In this document: positions 1 to 10,804 of the stretch, piece by piece
How the letters are laid out: each line of letters begins with the position of its first letter
Position numbering within the stretch: position 1 is the first letter of the stretch
Origin: an uncultured Gammaproteobacteria bacterium
GTDB taxonomy: Bacteria > Pseudomonadota > Gammaproteobacteria > HyVt-429
Direction of reading: 5' to 3'
NCBI GenBank assembly: GCA_947259975.1
Contig: CAMYOD010000065.1
Location: forward strand, 1 to 64,000
DNA length: 64,000 nucleotides
The notes under the pieces: generated by a model
The model's input: only the letters and a program-made list of their open reading frames with translations
Told to the model about the DNA's origin: nothing
Database searches by the model: none
Translations under genes and position numbers: made by a program

Positions 1-1
1 T

Positions 2-3000
2 CCAGTGATCGACACGGGCACGGTGGTGACCCGGGACGCCTACCATCTGGCTGTCTCCCTGATACCTCCGCAGAATGCCTTTGCCGAAGGCACTATCGAT
101 CTGGATGGCAAGGTCGAGGCGGACCGCTACGTGACCGTGACCGCCGGTGCGCGGGACGATAGCCGTGCGAGCGGCACAGGCCTTTTTTCCGGTACCTCCT
201 GGACAACTAAAAAGGACGATCCCGCGCTGGCCTTGTTTGTGCAGGCCGATAATGCGTCACCGTCATTTGTATATGGTGACGTATTCCCCGGCAGCGCCAA
301 AGAAGATGCAGATACACATCTTAGGACATTCAATAGCGATGCAAATGTTCTCTGGGACTCGAACGTGGTCATCCTCGGCGGCCGCGGCGGCGATCCGGAG
401 TTGGTGGTGGACGAAAACGGCCTCGTTGTCAGCGCCCGCGGTGTCACCATCAACGGCGGTACCACGATCCCCGCAGTCGGCACCGCTGTGGATCCGGACG
501 GCGACGGCAAGTACTCGGTCGATGCCATCGAAAACGTGGGTTACGCGGATGTCTGGTTCACCGCCGCCAACGGTATCCACAATGAATCGGCGTCGGCGAC
601 CGCCGGCTGGCCGTTGTTCGACTTCGAGGACAACTTGCGCGGCGTCAGCATCATCGATCATTCGAACAAGGAGCTGCGCCTCGGCGAAATCGACGTCATC
701 AACACGGGCACCGGCGACCCGCCGCTGGTTCAGCTGTCCTCGCCTAATTCAACCATTGAGTTCGATCTGCAGCACAGTGTCGGCCAGAGCATCATCGACA
801 TCCAGAAGCTGGCGACCGTCGGCGACAAGGATGTGGTGCTGACCGGCGACATCAACAACCCGGCCGGTTACACACGCATCCTGAACGCGCTCGGCGATAT
901 CTATGCGGACGACGGTGATGCCTGGATCCTGACCAACATCCTCGACGTGCAGGCCACGGCGGGTTCGGTCGGACTCGCCGGCAGCCGGCTCAACGTCGGT
1001 CTGATCCAGAGCCTGGAGCGCAACCGGGTTTTGGATGCCGGCGATGATGAGCTGCGTACCACGCGGCTCAATGCCGGCGCCGGAACGGACGTCTACCTGA
1101 ATCTGAAAGGCCACGACCGGGTGCCGGACAACACGGACCCGTTCACCGTGTTCATCGATACCGTCACCGCCGGTAACGACATCGATCTGTTGCTGCAGGA
1201 CAGCGTGCGCGAAACCGGCTCCGCGGCGGAATCCGGACCGGTGGAGGTCTACCTCACGTTCAATACGCCGGCCCAGAACCCGAATCCCAAGGATTATTTC
1301 AGTCACTTCCGTCCCGACGGGAGCAATCCGGGCCTCGACCCAGCCGCCTTTATCGATGCGACGCAGACCACGACGATCGACAGTACTTATAGTTTCGAGT
1401 TGCGCCAGGATGCGGGGGTGGCAGCCCGGGTCAGCAGTGCGTTCAAGGACACCGGGCTGGATCATTTCCAGTTGCTCGGCAGTGACACGATGCCCATCGG
1501 GCCGGGCGCCGGCCTGCTCGCCATGCCGGGACTCACGGCGGGTGGCAACATCGTGATTGCCGACGTGGAGGGCGCGGGGGATACGTCCGGTACGACCGCC
1601 GGGTTGACCGCGACGCCGCGTATTCACATCGCCGGCTTCACCGACCTGGCCGCCACCGGCCCCGGCCACCTCGACGTCAACGTCGACGGTTCCGTCGAGC
1701 TGCGCGAATACACCGACGATCTGCGGCTCGGTCTGGTACGTTCCCGCGCCGCCGACGTCACCCTCACGGCACTTGGCTCCATTTTGGATGGGGACGCGCT
1801 GTCCGGCAGCACGGTGCAAAACGACGTCGCTGGCATCAATATCACACTGACTTCAATTAACGGCGGTATCGGGCTGGTGGGCGATCGACTCGAGATCGAC
1901 TCATCCAGTCCCAGCGCCGGCGTGCTGACGGCCGACGCGCGACAGGGGATCTACGTGGAGGAAACCGCGGGAGTTCTTAATGTAAACCGCGTGTTTTCCA
2001 CGCTGGGCGACGCGGTGCTGGTTACCCGCAGCGGGTCGATTCTGGACACCAATGCCGATCAGAACGCCAATGTAGAGGCAAAAAATATCACCTTCGACGC
2101 CGACGGCGGCGGCATCGGCACGGTCGGCAATGATCTGGAGATCAACACATCGCGTGCAAGCGCAGGCGTACTGACCGCCACGGCGGAAGCGGGCATCTAC
2201 CTCACCGAAGTCTCCGGCGCACTGCGGGTGCAAACGGCGACCACCCCCAGCGGGGATATTCGTATCAGCCTGCCGGACACCGCTGCTGCCGGTGAAGATC
2301 TGGAAGTGCTCGCCGGTGGCGGCATCATCCGCACCGACGGCGGTTCCACCACTCTGCGGGTGGGCGACGACGTCACCCTGCAGCCCGGCGGCGAGATCAG
2401 CGCCAGCGATACCATTACCATCTACGGCGACTGGGGCAACGCCGATGCGGGGGTGGGCACCACCATCGACATCGCCGGTATTCTCGATCCCATCGTCACG
2501 GACATATTTGGCCACACCGACGACGACTTCTTCCATATCCATCCGCAGCAGGTGGTCGGGCATACCCGCATCTGGGGTGACGACGGCGAGGACACCTTCC
2601 TGGTCGACAAGTTGCCGACCATGGACGTGGCCGCGGGCCATACTCTGGATCTGGACGGGGAGGGCGGCACCGACGACTACACGGTCAATATCACCGGTGG
2701 TGCCACCAACTATAATATACGGGTCCACGACAGCGGCGCGCCGGACGACGGTGCCGACGTCCTCACCATCAACGGTACCGCGGCCCAGGATGTCTTCCTG
2801 CTGCGCAAGAATTTGCTCGCCAAGCTGGACGGCAGCTACGACACGTTGGGCGGCGGCTACACGGCGAACAGCGACGCGGTGGAGCGCATCGATTACGACG
2901 CGACCATCAACGCCCGTCTGCGCGTCAACGGCCTCGCCGGTGACGATTATTTCGCCACCGACGACAACAGCACCCTGACCACCCTGGACGGGGGCGAAGG

Positions 3001-6000
3001 CGCAGACACCTTCCAGATCGGCCAGGTGTTTGCCACCGAGCGCAACGAAGGCACTTCCGGCATCGCCATCGGCGACGGCATCGACACCACCGAGATCTTC
3101 CTCGGCTTCCTCAGCGACGGCACGCCGGCGCCGGCCTACCTCAGCAACGGCATCAGCGTGCCCATGTTGGTTATGGGTGGTGACGGCAACGACCGTTTCT
3201 CCGTCTACAGCAACAAGGCGTTGCTCAAGCTGTTCGGCGAGGACGGTGACGACGAATTCGTGGTGCGCGCCTTTGCCCTGTTCGACATCGATATCAGTAC
3301 CGGCGACGGCAACGACAATGTCGTTTATAGCATCAACGCGCCGGTGAGCATCGACGGCGGCGCCGGCCTCGATTCACTGGTTGTGCTGGGCACGCCGCTG
3401 GCGGACAACTTCGTCATCACCGAGGAGGGCATCTTCGGCGCCGGCCTCAGTATCAACTACGAGAACATCGAGATCGCGGAGGTCGACGGCCTCGAGGGCG
3501 ACGACCATTTCTTCGTCCTCAGCACCAACGAGGACGTGGTCACCACGGTAATCGGCGGGCTCGGCAGCGATACCATCGATGTAGGCGGCGATGTCACCGG
3601 TCAGATCGTGGCCGCCAGCGTGGAGGGCCGCAGCGGCTTCATCAATCATGCCGTGGTCAGCGACGATCCGGCTTATGACAGCATCTTCGTCGAGGGCATC
3701 TCCCTGCATGTGGCCAACGGCGACACCGCCAAAGTGGTGATCACCGAGAGTGGCGGCGCAAGCGCCGTCACCGAGGACGTCGCCGCGAGCGATCCCGCCT
3801 ACATGGACAGCTACACGGTGGCCATGACCGAGCCCGCCGCCGCGGTGACGCCCGCGACCCTGGCCTATGTCACCGTATCCGCCGCCCGCGCCGGCACCAG
3901 CGACCGCAGCCTGGCGCGCCGCGCCTTGTCGGCACAGGAAATCAGCGACGGCGAGCTGGATCGTGAGGCCGATTCGTTGCTGGTCTCCAGCAACGGCGTC
4001 GACTGGTTCAGCTCGTTGGTATTGACCTTCGATCAGGCCGGTGGCTGGAACACGCCGCAGACGGTATTCGTAAAGGCGGCGTCGGACAACGCCATCGAGG
4101 GTGAACGTACGGTGGTGGTGAGCCACAGCATTCTCAGCGACAACCCCGAGTACGACAACCTGGATATTTCGAATGTCGAGGTCCAGGTCAGCGACGACGA
4201 TATCGCGACACTCATAATTAAGGAGAGCGACAACGGCACCCGGGCGGTGGAAGCCGGTGCGACGGATACTTATGAAATTTCCCTGACCCGCGCGCCGGCG
4301 GCCGGGGAAACCGTGACCGTGACCCTGACCCCGGACGTGGACAACCTGCCGGTCGACGCGCAGGTGACGGTATCGGGCGCCGGCGTGACCGGCAACACGA
4401 TCAGCTTCAACAGCAGCAACTGGAATACGCCCGTAATCGTCACCGTTACGGCAGTGGACGACGGTGATGTGGAGAATCCCTACCGGGCCGAGATCCTTCA
4501 TGAGGTGACCAGCAGCCTCGGCGGCGCCTCGGCGTTCGCTGCGGCCGCCGACGCCACGGTCAAGGTGGAAGTAATCGACAACGATGCCAAGGGCGTGATC
4601 GTGACCGAGACCGACGGCGGCACCCGGGTGGTGCAGGGCCTGATCGACGACACGTACACGCTGGTCCTGAGCGCGGCGCCCACTGACCCGGTGACGGTGA
4701 AGATTCTTGGCGACGGCCAGACCGCGGTGTCGAGCAGTGATCCCCGTTTCGTCGCCGACACCGGTGACGGCCTGCCCGGAGTCGTGTTTGACGTTGGAAA
4801 CTGGGACCAACCGGCCAGCATCGACATTACCGCGCTGCCGACGGATCTCCTGGATCAGCCGGTGCAGACCTTCCCGACCCAGCCGCATACCCTGGAGCGG
4901 ATTCGCGGCCCGTTGATCGTCGAGGGCAGCGTGTTGCCGGGCAAGAACCGCAGCCTCGCCGACCCCCTGATGCTGCCCAGCGAGCGCGACGAGCCGCGAC
5001 CGGACATCGTGGTGATTGCGAACGAAGGCGAACAGACCGACGTCCTGAATGTTTTCAATGACGGTAGCGTCGTTAACGATATCGGGGTGCTGACGGCCAC
5101 GAATCTCTCCGGCTTGAAAATGGGCACCGGCCTCGACCTGGCCGACAGCGCCGGCGCCACACGCAGCTTCGACGGCGGCATTACCTACGGCGGCTTCGAG
5201 ATCGTCGAGATCATGCTCGGTCAGGGCGAGGACGACTTTACCATCGAGGGCACCGCCAGCGGCGCGGTGACCGTGGTGCATGGCGGTGCCGCGAAGGACA
5301 CCATCGTCGTCAATGGCGGCGGCGGCGTCGAGGCACCCTTGGTGATCCTGGGCGATACCACCCAGAGCGGCCTGCGTTACAGCGAGCCGCCGGGGAGTGT
5401 AGTGCCCTCGGGCAACGCCTTCGAGTTCGTCAATCACGGTGACGACATGATCGATGCTCGCAACGCCGACGGCGGCGTGGCGATCTACGGCGGCCGCGGT
5501 GCCGACACCATTTATGGCAGTCAATTCGGCGACCAGCTCGCGGGCGGCTCCGGGAACGACACGATCTTCGGCGAGCAGGGGAGCGACCACATCTACGGCG
5601 ACTCCGGCTTCAATCTGGATCTGCGCAAGCGTATCGAATTGGCCGACCAGATTCTGTTGATCGCAGCCGAGCCCGGCGCTGGTGATCACGCGAAGACCAT
5701 GGACGATCTCACCGCCGGCATGGATACGCTGCGAGGCGCGGACGGCGATGACATTATCTTCGGCGACCACGGCGTCATTACCCAGGCCAACGCGATCCAT
5801 GGCCTGCTCGGCACCGGTTCCGTGGTACGTATCGAATCCGGCAATTTGGCGGACGGCGCCGACGATCAATTGTTCGGCGAAGCCGGTGCGGATACCCTGC
5901 TGGGCGGCGCCGGCGCCGATATCTTGATCGGCGATGAGAGCGGTCCGACGCTGTTCCGCGCGGTGGCGCTGGCGCCGATCAGCGGAACCAACAGTAACGA

Positions 6001-6625
6001 CTATCTGCTCGGCGACAACGGCGAGTTGGTGATCGTGGGTGGCCAGGTGTCCCTGGTGCGCACCACGGACACGGTAGCGGGCACCGGCGATGACGACACC
6101 ATTGCTGGCAACGGCGGTGATGATGTGATCCTCGGCGGCGTCGGCAACGACAGCCTCACCGGCAACGCCGGCGAAGATGTGATCCTCGGCGACAACGGCC
6201 TGCTCAACTACAACGTGCTGCAGACACGAACCGCGAGCGGTACCGGTCTCGATTTCGCCGGCGACGGCGATCTCACGACCCTCGATTTGATCCAAAGCAC
6301 GGAACTGGGTCTCGGCGGGGCCGACAATATTGCGGGTAATGCGGAGAACGACACCATAGTAGGCGGCGCCGGCGGCGACACGATTACCGGCGACGACGGT
6401 CACAACCTGATCTTCGGCGACAACGCCGAGATCGTGCAGGTGGCCGGCGCCCGCGCCTTGCTCAAGACCACCGATGTCACCCCGGCCACCGGCGGCGGTG
6501 ACTCGGCGACAACGCCGAGATCGTGCAGGTGGCCGGCGCCCGCGCCTTGCTCAAGACCACCGATGTCACCCCGGCCACCGGCGGCGGTGACAGCAGTACC
6601 GCCAACGCCGGCAACGACACCCTGA
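2..6625 (+). CDS. Giant RTX/Calx-beta surface protein, 5'-partial and frameshifted at its 3' end
   Basis: The reading frame is already open at the window edge, so the N-terminus lies upstream. About the first 1,350 residues are beta-rich repeats with filamentous-haemagglutinin-like phrases such as LTALGSILDGD. Residues around 1,360-1,620 look like Calx-beta-type modules (SSNWNTPVIVTVTAVDDGD). From about 1,820 onward come RTX-type nonapeptides (GGRGADTIYG, GGSGNDTIFG), which in known families bind calcium and fold after secretion. The last ~40 residues (Arg/Pro-rich) are out of frame, because an 89-bp tandem duplication at 6,414-6,591 shifts the frame. Removing one copy joins this frame to the next CDS. 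A secreted, very large adhesin or surface protein is the likely role. The substrate or partner is not recognisable. Confidence 0.85.
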   Translation, partial: PVIDTGTVVTRDAYHLAVSLIPPQNAFAEGTIDLDGKVEADRYVTVTAGARDDSRASGTGLFSGTSWTTKKDDPALALFVQADNASPSFVYGDVFPGSAKEDADTHLRTFNSDANVLWDSNVVILGGRGGDPELVVDENGLVVSARGVTINGGTTIPAVGTAVDPDGDGKYSVDAIENVGYADVWFTAANGIHNESASATAGWPLFDFEDNLRGVSIIDHSNKELRLGEIDVINTGTGDPPLVQLSSPNSTIEFDLQHSVGQSIIDIQKLATVGDKDVVLTGDINNPAGYTRILNALGDIYADDGDAWILTNILDVQATAGSVGLAGSRLNVGLIQSLERNRVLDAGDDELRTTRLNAGAGTDVYLNLKGHDRVPDNTDPFTVFIDTVTAGNDIDLLLQDSVRETGSAAESGPVEVYLTFNTPAQNPNPKDYFSHFRPDGSNPGLDPAAFIDATQTTTIDSTYSFELRQDAGVAARVSSAFKDTGLDHFQLLGSDTMPIGPGAGLLAMPGLTAGGNIVIADVEGAGDTSGTTAGLTATPRIHIAGFTDLAATGPGHLDVNVDGSVELREYTDDLRLGLVRSRAADVTLTALGSILDGDALSGSTVQNDVAGINITLTSINGGIGLVGDRLEIDSSSPSAGVLTADARQGIYVEETAGVLNVNRVFSTLGDAVLVTRSGSILDTNADQNANVEAKNITFDADGGGIGTVGNDLEINTSRASAGVLTATAEAGIYLTEVSGALRVQTATTPSGDIRISLPDTAAAGEDLEVLAGGGIIRTDGGSTTLRVGDDVTLQPGGEISASDTITIYGDWGNADAGVGTTIDIAGILDPIVTDIFGHTDDDFFHIHPQQVVGHTRIWGDDGEDTFLVDKLPTMDVAAGHTLDLDGEGGTDDYTVNITGGATNYNIRVHDSGAPDDGADVLTINGTAAQDVFLLRKNLLAKLDGSYDTLGGGYTANSDAVERIDYDATINARLRVNGLAGDDYFATDDNSTLTTLDGGEGADTFQIGQVFATERNEGTSGIAIGDGIDTTEIFLGFLSDGTPAPAYLSNGISVPMLVMGGDGNDRFSVYSNKALLKLFGEDGDDEFVVRAFALFDIDISTGDGNDNVVYSINAPVSIDGGAGLDSLVVLGTPLADNFVITEEGIFGAGLSINYENIEIAEVDGLEGDDHFFVLSTNEDVVTTVIGGLGSDTIDVGGDVTGQIVAASVEGRSGFINHAVVSDDPAYDSIFVEGISLHVANGDTAKVVITESGGASAVTEDVAASDPAYMDSYTVAMTEPAAAVTPATLAYVTVSAARAGTSDRSLARRALSAQEISDGELDREADSLLVSSNGVDWFSSLVLTFDQAGGWNTPQTVFVKAASDNAIEGERTVVVSHSILSDNPEYDNLDISNVEVQVSDDDIATLIIKESDNGTRAVEAGATDTYEISLTRAPAAGETVTVTLTPDVDNLPVDAQVTVSGAGVTGNTISFNSSNWNTPVIVTVTAVDDGDVENPYRAEILHEVTSSLGGASAFAAAADATVKVEVIDNDAKGVIVTETDGGTRVVQGLIDDTYTLVLSAAPTDPVTVKILGDGQTAVSSSDPRFVADTGDGLPGVVFDVGNWDQPASIDITALPTDLLDQPVQTFPTQPHTLERIRGPLIVEGSVLPGKNRSLADPLMLPSERDEPRPDIVVIANEGEQTDVLNVFNDGSVVNDIGVLTATNLSGLKMGTGLDLADSAGATRSFDGGITYGGFEIVEIMLGQGEDDFTIEGTASGAVTVVHGGAAKDTIVVNGGGGVEAPLVILGDTTQSGLRYSEPPGSVVPSGNAFEFVNHGDDMIDARNADGGVAIYGGRGADTIYGSQFGDQLAGGSGNDTIFGEQGSDHIYGDSGFNLDLRKRIELADQILLIAAEPGAGDHAKTMDDLTAGMDTLRGADGDDIIFGDHGVITQANAIHGLLGTGSVVRIESGNLADGADDQLFGEAGADTLLGGAGADILIGDESGPTLFRAVALAPISGTNSNDYLLGDNGELVIVGGQVSLVRTTDTVAGTGDDDTIAGNGGDDVILGGVGNDSLTGNAGEDVILGDNGLLNYNVLQTRTASGTGLDFAGDGDLTTLDLIQSTELGLGGADNIAGNAENDTIVGGAGGDTITGDDGHNLIFGDNAEIVQVAGARALLKTTDVTPATGGGDSATTPRSCRWPAPAPCSRPPMSPRPPAAVTAVPPTPATTP
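6414..6591. repeat. Exact 89-bp tandem duplication that breaks the giant RTX reading frame
   Basis: Bases 6,414-6,502 are repeated without mismatch at 6,503-6,591. The unit is 89 bp, not a multiple of three, so the reading frame shifts by it. Deleting one copy places the upstream frame and the downstream frame in register. The neighbouring RTX repeats have diverged from each other, so perfect identity means the event is very recent, or is an assembly artefact. Confidence 0.95.
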
Positions 6626-9600
6626 TCGGCGGCATGGGGATGGACACGCTCACCGCCAACGGCGGCGAAGATGTGATCCTCGGCGACAACGGGTTGCTGA
6701 ATTACAATGTCATGCAGACCCGCACCCTGACGACCACCGGCCTCGATCTGACCGGCGACGGCGACTGGTCCACCCTGGACCTGATCCAGTCCACTCAACT
6801 CGATCAGGGCGCGGCCGACACCCTGTCCGGTAATGGCGACGACGACACGATCCTCGGCGGCGGTGGCGGGGATACCATCACCGGGGATGACGGCCAGGAC
6901 TACCTGCTCGGGGATAACGGCGAACTGGTGCTGGTCGGCGGCCAGGTCGCCCTGGTGCGTACTACCGACACCGTGGCCGGCACCGGTGGTGATGACACCA
7001 TTACCGGCAATGCCGGCGACGATGTGATCCTCGGCGGGGTCGGTAGCGACAGCCTCACCGGAAATGTCGGTGCGGACGTAATCCTGGGCGACAACGGGCT
7101 GTTGAACTACAACGTCAGGGTGGTCGATAACCTCACCGGCGAACTGGATCTCACCGGCGACGACAACCTGAATTCCCTGGACCTGATTCTCAGCACCGAA
7201 CTGGGGTTGGGTAGCACCGACACCATCGAGGGCAACGACGGCGACGACATCATCCTCGGTGGTGCGGATAACGATACCATCACCGGCGGCAGCGGCGGCG
7301 ACGTGATCTTCGGCGACAACGGCGAGGTGATTCAGGTCGGCGGCGGCCGCATCGAGACTTCGATGGAAGGCGGCGCAGCAGCGAGCGAGTTCCAGACCCT
7401 GGAAGTGATCGCCACCGGCGGAAGCTTCACCCTGACCTTCGGCACCGATACCACCACCGCCCTCGCCCATGACGCCAGCGCGGCGGACATCGAGGCGGCA
7501 CTCACCGCACTGGCCGGCCTCGACGCCGGCGATGTCACCGTCACCGGCGGCGAGCGACGCTTCCAGATTGCCTTCGCCGGCGCCCTGGCTATGACCAATG
7601 TGGCGCCGATCCGGGTGGACAACAGCAATCTCCTCGGCGAGCGCCGCTCCCTGGCACGCACCCTGGATACCATGGCAGCCACCGGCGGTGACGATCTGAT
7701 CAACGGCTACTTCGGCGTCGAGGTGGTATGCGGTGACGAAAACGTGCCCGACGACGACTATATTTTCGGCGGCGTCGGTGCCGACGACATTCGCGGTAAC
7801 CTGGGTGACGACACCATTCTCGGTGACAACGGCCTGATGAACTTCGATACTGGTGACGGCGATGGCCGCACGCTCGACCTGGTGCAGTCCTACCACACGG
7901 GCCCCGGCGCCCTCGGCGACAGCGACACCGTGCGCGGTGGTGCCGGAGTCGACTTCATCGTTGGCGGCTTCGCCGGCGACGAACTCTTTGGTAACGCCGG
8001 CAGCGACATCATCATCGGCGACAACGGCGAAATCGTGCTGGCCAGTGTTATCCCCGCCGGCGCCCTGGACACCAGCGATCCACGCAATGTCGTGTCGGCG
8101 CGCACCACGGATGTCTCCGGCGCCACCGGCGGCAACGACATCATTCGCGGCGATTTCGATACCGAGATCTGTGACACCGCCTGCGCCAACAACGGCGATG
8201 TGATCCTCGCCGGGGTCGGCGCCGATACCGTAAACTCCGATTGGGGCGAGGACGTGGTCATCGGTGATGATGGTTTCGTGGACTTTGCCGGCAACAAACC
8301 GTCGATCATCAAGACCGGTAATCCAAACCTGGGTGAGGGTGACACAATCATCGGCGGTGACTGCGACGACACCCTCATCGGCGGTGCCGGCGGCGACGAT
8401 ATCACTGACCTCGAGGACAACAACCTGATCGTCGGCGACTTCGTCTGTATCGACGTCAACAATTTCGATCTGCGGTCCCTGAACTGCGTCAACGGGTCCG
8501 ACGATGTCATCACCACGGGTCTCGGAAATGACACGGTGATCGGTGGTGGCGGCAATGACCGCCTCACCAATGCCGGCGGCGACAGCATCCTGTTCGGCGA
8601 TTGCGGCCACGTCGGCCCCGGTGTCATCGAGGCGATCAGTCCGCCCATCGGCGGTGTCGATACCATCACCAGCGGCAACGGCGACGATTCGGTCATGGGC
8701 GGCGCCCAGGGCGACATTATCACCATCAGCGGCGGTAACAACGTCGCCTTCGGCGATGCCGGTCTCATCCTCGGCGGTACCGACATCAACACCCTGGAGC
8801 CCGGCACCGGTGGCGCCGACCGGATCGACACCGGCGGCGGCAACGACACGGTTATTGGTGGCGCCGCTGGCGACGACATCACCACCGCCGGTGGCAACGA
8901 CGTGGTGCTGGGCGACAGCGGCAACGTGCAGGGCACCAGCGCCAGCTCCGACGCCCCAGGCACCGGCGGCGCCGACGACATCAACTCCGGCGGCGGCAAC
9001 GATACGGTCATCGGCGGGGCCGCCGGCGACGATATCACCAGCGCCGGTGGCGACGACGTGGTGCTGGGCGACAGCGGCACGGCCGAGGGCGGCACCGCCA
9101 CCTCCGAGGCACCGGGTACCGGCGGCGGTGACAACATCGATGCCGGCGCCGGGGATGACTCGATCATCGGTGGCGCCGCAGGGGACGACATCGATGCGGG
9201 CGATGATGACGACAAGGTGCTCGGTGACAGCGGCGTGAGCAACGGCCGCAGTGTTCGCTTTACCGCGGAGCGTACCGGCGGGGACGACAACATCAGCGGC
9301 GGCGGCGGGGACGATGCGATTGTCGCCGGCATCGGCGACGATGATGCCGACGGCGGCGGCGGTGACGATACGCTGCTAGGCGACAACGGGGTGATCACTT
9401 TCGTCGGCGGCGCCGTGCAACAGGCGCAGACCGATTTTCCGGATCTCGGCGGCGACGACACCCTTGGCGGCGGCGGCGGGGACGACAATGTGCTCGGCGG
9501 CCAGGGCGACGATCTGATCGACGGCGGCGGCGGGGACGACTTCCTTATCGGCGACAACGGCACCATTACCTTGTTCAATTCCCGCGTCGAGCCGAGCTCC

Positions 9601-10578
9601 CACGATATCGGCGGATCCGATACCATTTCCGGCGGCAGCGGTAATGACGTGCTCATCGGCGGCGCCCAGGCCGATCGTCTCGCCGGTGACAGCGGCAGCG
9701 ACGTACTCATCGGCGACAATGGCCTGGTGTTGACCAACGGCCGCACGCCGTATTTCATTGTGTCACCAAACATCGGCTTCGGCTGGGGCGATTTCCTCGA
9801 TGGCGGCCCGGGACACGACTTCATCATCGGCGGTGAAGGCGACGACACCCTGGTGGGCAATCTCGGTGAGGATATTTTGATTGGCGATTTTGGGCGCATC
9901 TTCATCGAGAACGGCATCGTCATCAGCGTCGAGGCCTTCGGCGGCCACGCGGCGGGTGATCTCAGTAGCGCCCTCGATCGCGCCACGGCCTATGTGCTCT
10001 ATTCCAACGACCTGGCCAAGGCGGGCGGCAGCAATAACGACGGCCTACTGTCACTCTCCGGCGGGTCCGGCGCGAGCCAGTTTTATGCCACCGACGTGTT
10101 CGGCGATTCCGCCTTCGGTCACACTGCCCTGTTCCGTCATAACCACGGCGCCGCCCTCGATGTGGCGTTGCAGAAGGATCTGGAATGCGCCGAAGTGAAG
10201 GCTGCCGAAGACGGCCAGCCGGTCACCGACACCGCGGTGACCACCGCCGATTGTCCCGCCGACGACGATACGAACGCGGCGGATGAATTGTCGATGAAGG
10301 TCGACGACACCGCCGGTACACCTGACATCGACGCGGATAGCCAGGCCCGGCACAGTGATATGCCCGAGGTCTTCATCGGCGGCATTGCCTCGATGGCCGC
10401 CCTCGGTTGGCAGCAGGTGCGCTCGCGGCGCACGTGGAAGGCGGGCGGCAACAAAGACCAGACCAAAGTATTCGACGAAAGCACCGGCACCTTCGTGACC
10501 CGGGACCAGGCCGAGCGGGCGGCCCAACCGGGCCTGGTGGATCGCGGCGCCTTCCGCCGCGGCGGCCGCAGCCGCTGA
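6523..10578 (+). CDS. C-terminal part of the giant RTX-repeat protein
   Basis: This frame continues the upstream giant protein after the 89-bp duplication. The nominal start inside the duplication is only the first start codon in frame and is probably not used. Nearly all of the 1,351 residues are RTX-like glycine/aspartate repeats (GGGGGDTITGDDG, GNAGDDVILGGVGSD). They are arranged in longer supra-repeats of roughly 110-140 residues that share phrases such as ILGDNGLLNYNV and LDLIQSTEL. A non-repetitive tail follows from about residue 1,130, with a weak hydrophobic stretch (IGGIASMAALGW) and an Arg-rich end. Together with the upstream part, about 3,495 residues of the original protein lie in this window. 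A calcium-binding secreted surface protein is the best reading. Confidence 0.85.
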   Translation: MQVAGARALLKTTDVTPATGGGDSSTANAGNDTLIGGMGMDTLTANGGEDVILGDNGLLNYNVMQTRTLTTTGLDLTGDGDWSTLDLIQSTQLDQGAADTLSGNGDDDTILGGGGGDTITGDDGQDYLLGDNGELVLVGGQVALVRTTDTVAGTGGDDTITGNAGDDVILGGVGSDSLTGNVGADVILGDNGLLNYNVRVVDNLTGELDLTGDDNLNSLDLILSTELGLGSTDTIEGNDGDDIILGGADNDTITGGSGGDVIFGDNGEVIQVGGGRIETSMEGGAAASEFQTLEVIATGGSFTLTFGTDTTTALAHDASAADIEAALTALAGLDAGDVTVTGGERRFQIAFAGALAMTNVAPIRVDNSNLLGERRSLARTLDTMAATGGDDLINGYFGVEVVCGDENVPDDDYIFGGVGADDIRGNLGDDTILGDNGLMNFDTGDGDGRTLDLVQSYHTGPGALGDSDTVRGGAGVDFIVGGFAGDELFGNAGSDIIIGDNGEIVLASVIPAGALDTSDPRNVVSARTTDVSGATGGNDIIRGDFDTEICDTACANNGDVILAGVGADTVNSDWGEDVVIGDDGFVDFAGNKPSIIKTGNPNLGEGDTIIGGDCDDTLIGGAGGDDITDLEDNNLIVGDFVCIDVNNFDLRSLNCVNGSDDVITTGLGNDTVIGGGGNDRLTNAGGDSILFGDCGHVGPGVIEAISPPIGGVDTITSGNGDDSVMGGAQGDIITISGGNNVAFGDAGLILGGTDINTLEPGTGGADRIDTGGGNDTVIGGAAGDDITTAGGNDVVLGDSGNVQGTSASSDAPGTGGADDINSGGGNDTVIGGAAGDDITSAGGDDVVLGDSGTAEGGTATSEAPGTGGGDNIDAGAGDDSIIGGAAGDDIDAGDDDDKVLGDSGVSNGRSVRFTAERTGGDDNISGGGGDDAIVAGIGDDDADGGGGDDTLLGDNGVITFVGGAVQQAQTDFPDLGGDDTLGGGGGDDNVLGGQGDDLIDGGGGDDFLIGDNGTITLFNSRVEPSSHDIGGSDTISGGSGNDVLIGGAQADRLAGDSGSDVLIGDNGLVLTNGRTPYFIVSPNIGFGWGDFLDGGPGHDFIIGGEGDDTLVGNLGEDILIGDFGRIFIENGIVISVEAFGGHAAGDLSSALDRATAYVLYSNDLAKAGGSNNDGLLSLSGGSGASQFYATDVFGDSAFGHTALFRHNHGAALDVALQKDLECAEVKAAEDGQPVTDTAVTTADCPADDDTNAADELSMKVDDTAGTPDIDADSQARHSDMPEVFIGGIASMAALGWQQVRSRRTWKAGGNKDQTKVFDESTGTFVTRDQAERAAQPGLVDRGAFRRGGRSR
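8800..9267 (+). repeat. Three 156-bp (52-residue) tandem repeats in the RTX region
   Basis: Units begin at 8,800, 8,956 and 9,112, exactly 156 bp apart. Each starts with a Pro-Gly-Thr-Gly-Gly phrase and contains VIGGAAGDDI or IIGGAAGDDI followed by LGDSG. The third copy is the most diverged. The length is a multiple of three, so copy number can change without breaking the frame. Confidence 0.8.
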
Positions 10579-10804
10579 TTTTGATCTCGGTTACATGCAA
10601 TGCACCAGATTCAAGCCACTGTTTTAAAAATAGTTTTCTAGTTGGCCGATAGAACGGGGCCGAGCCCCCCCGGTCGCGCCACGGATGCAAGGTGCCCGAT
10701 AAATATGCCCAGGAATAGGGTATTATTAAGGTAACCCCCGGCCCGGCCACGGGTCCGGATAAATCAGCAATCATCTACTTTTTGAATCCCGGTTAGGAGG
10801 ATAC

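Noticed and set aside
3374-9986. Very long open frames on the minus strand opposite the giant RTX gene (3,374-6,403; 6,400-8,610; 7,890-9,986)
   Set aside because: They mirror the GC-rich, repetitive RTX codons. Their translations are low-complexity and match no family, while the plus-strand RTX motifs are clear.
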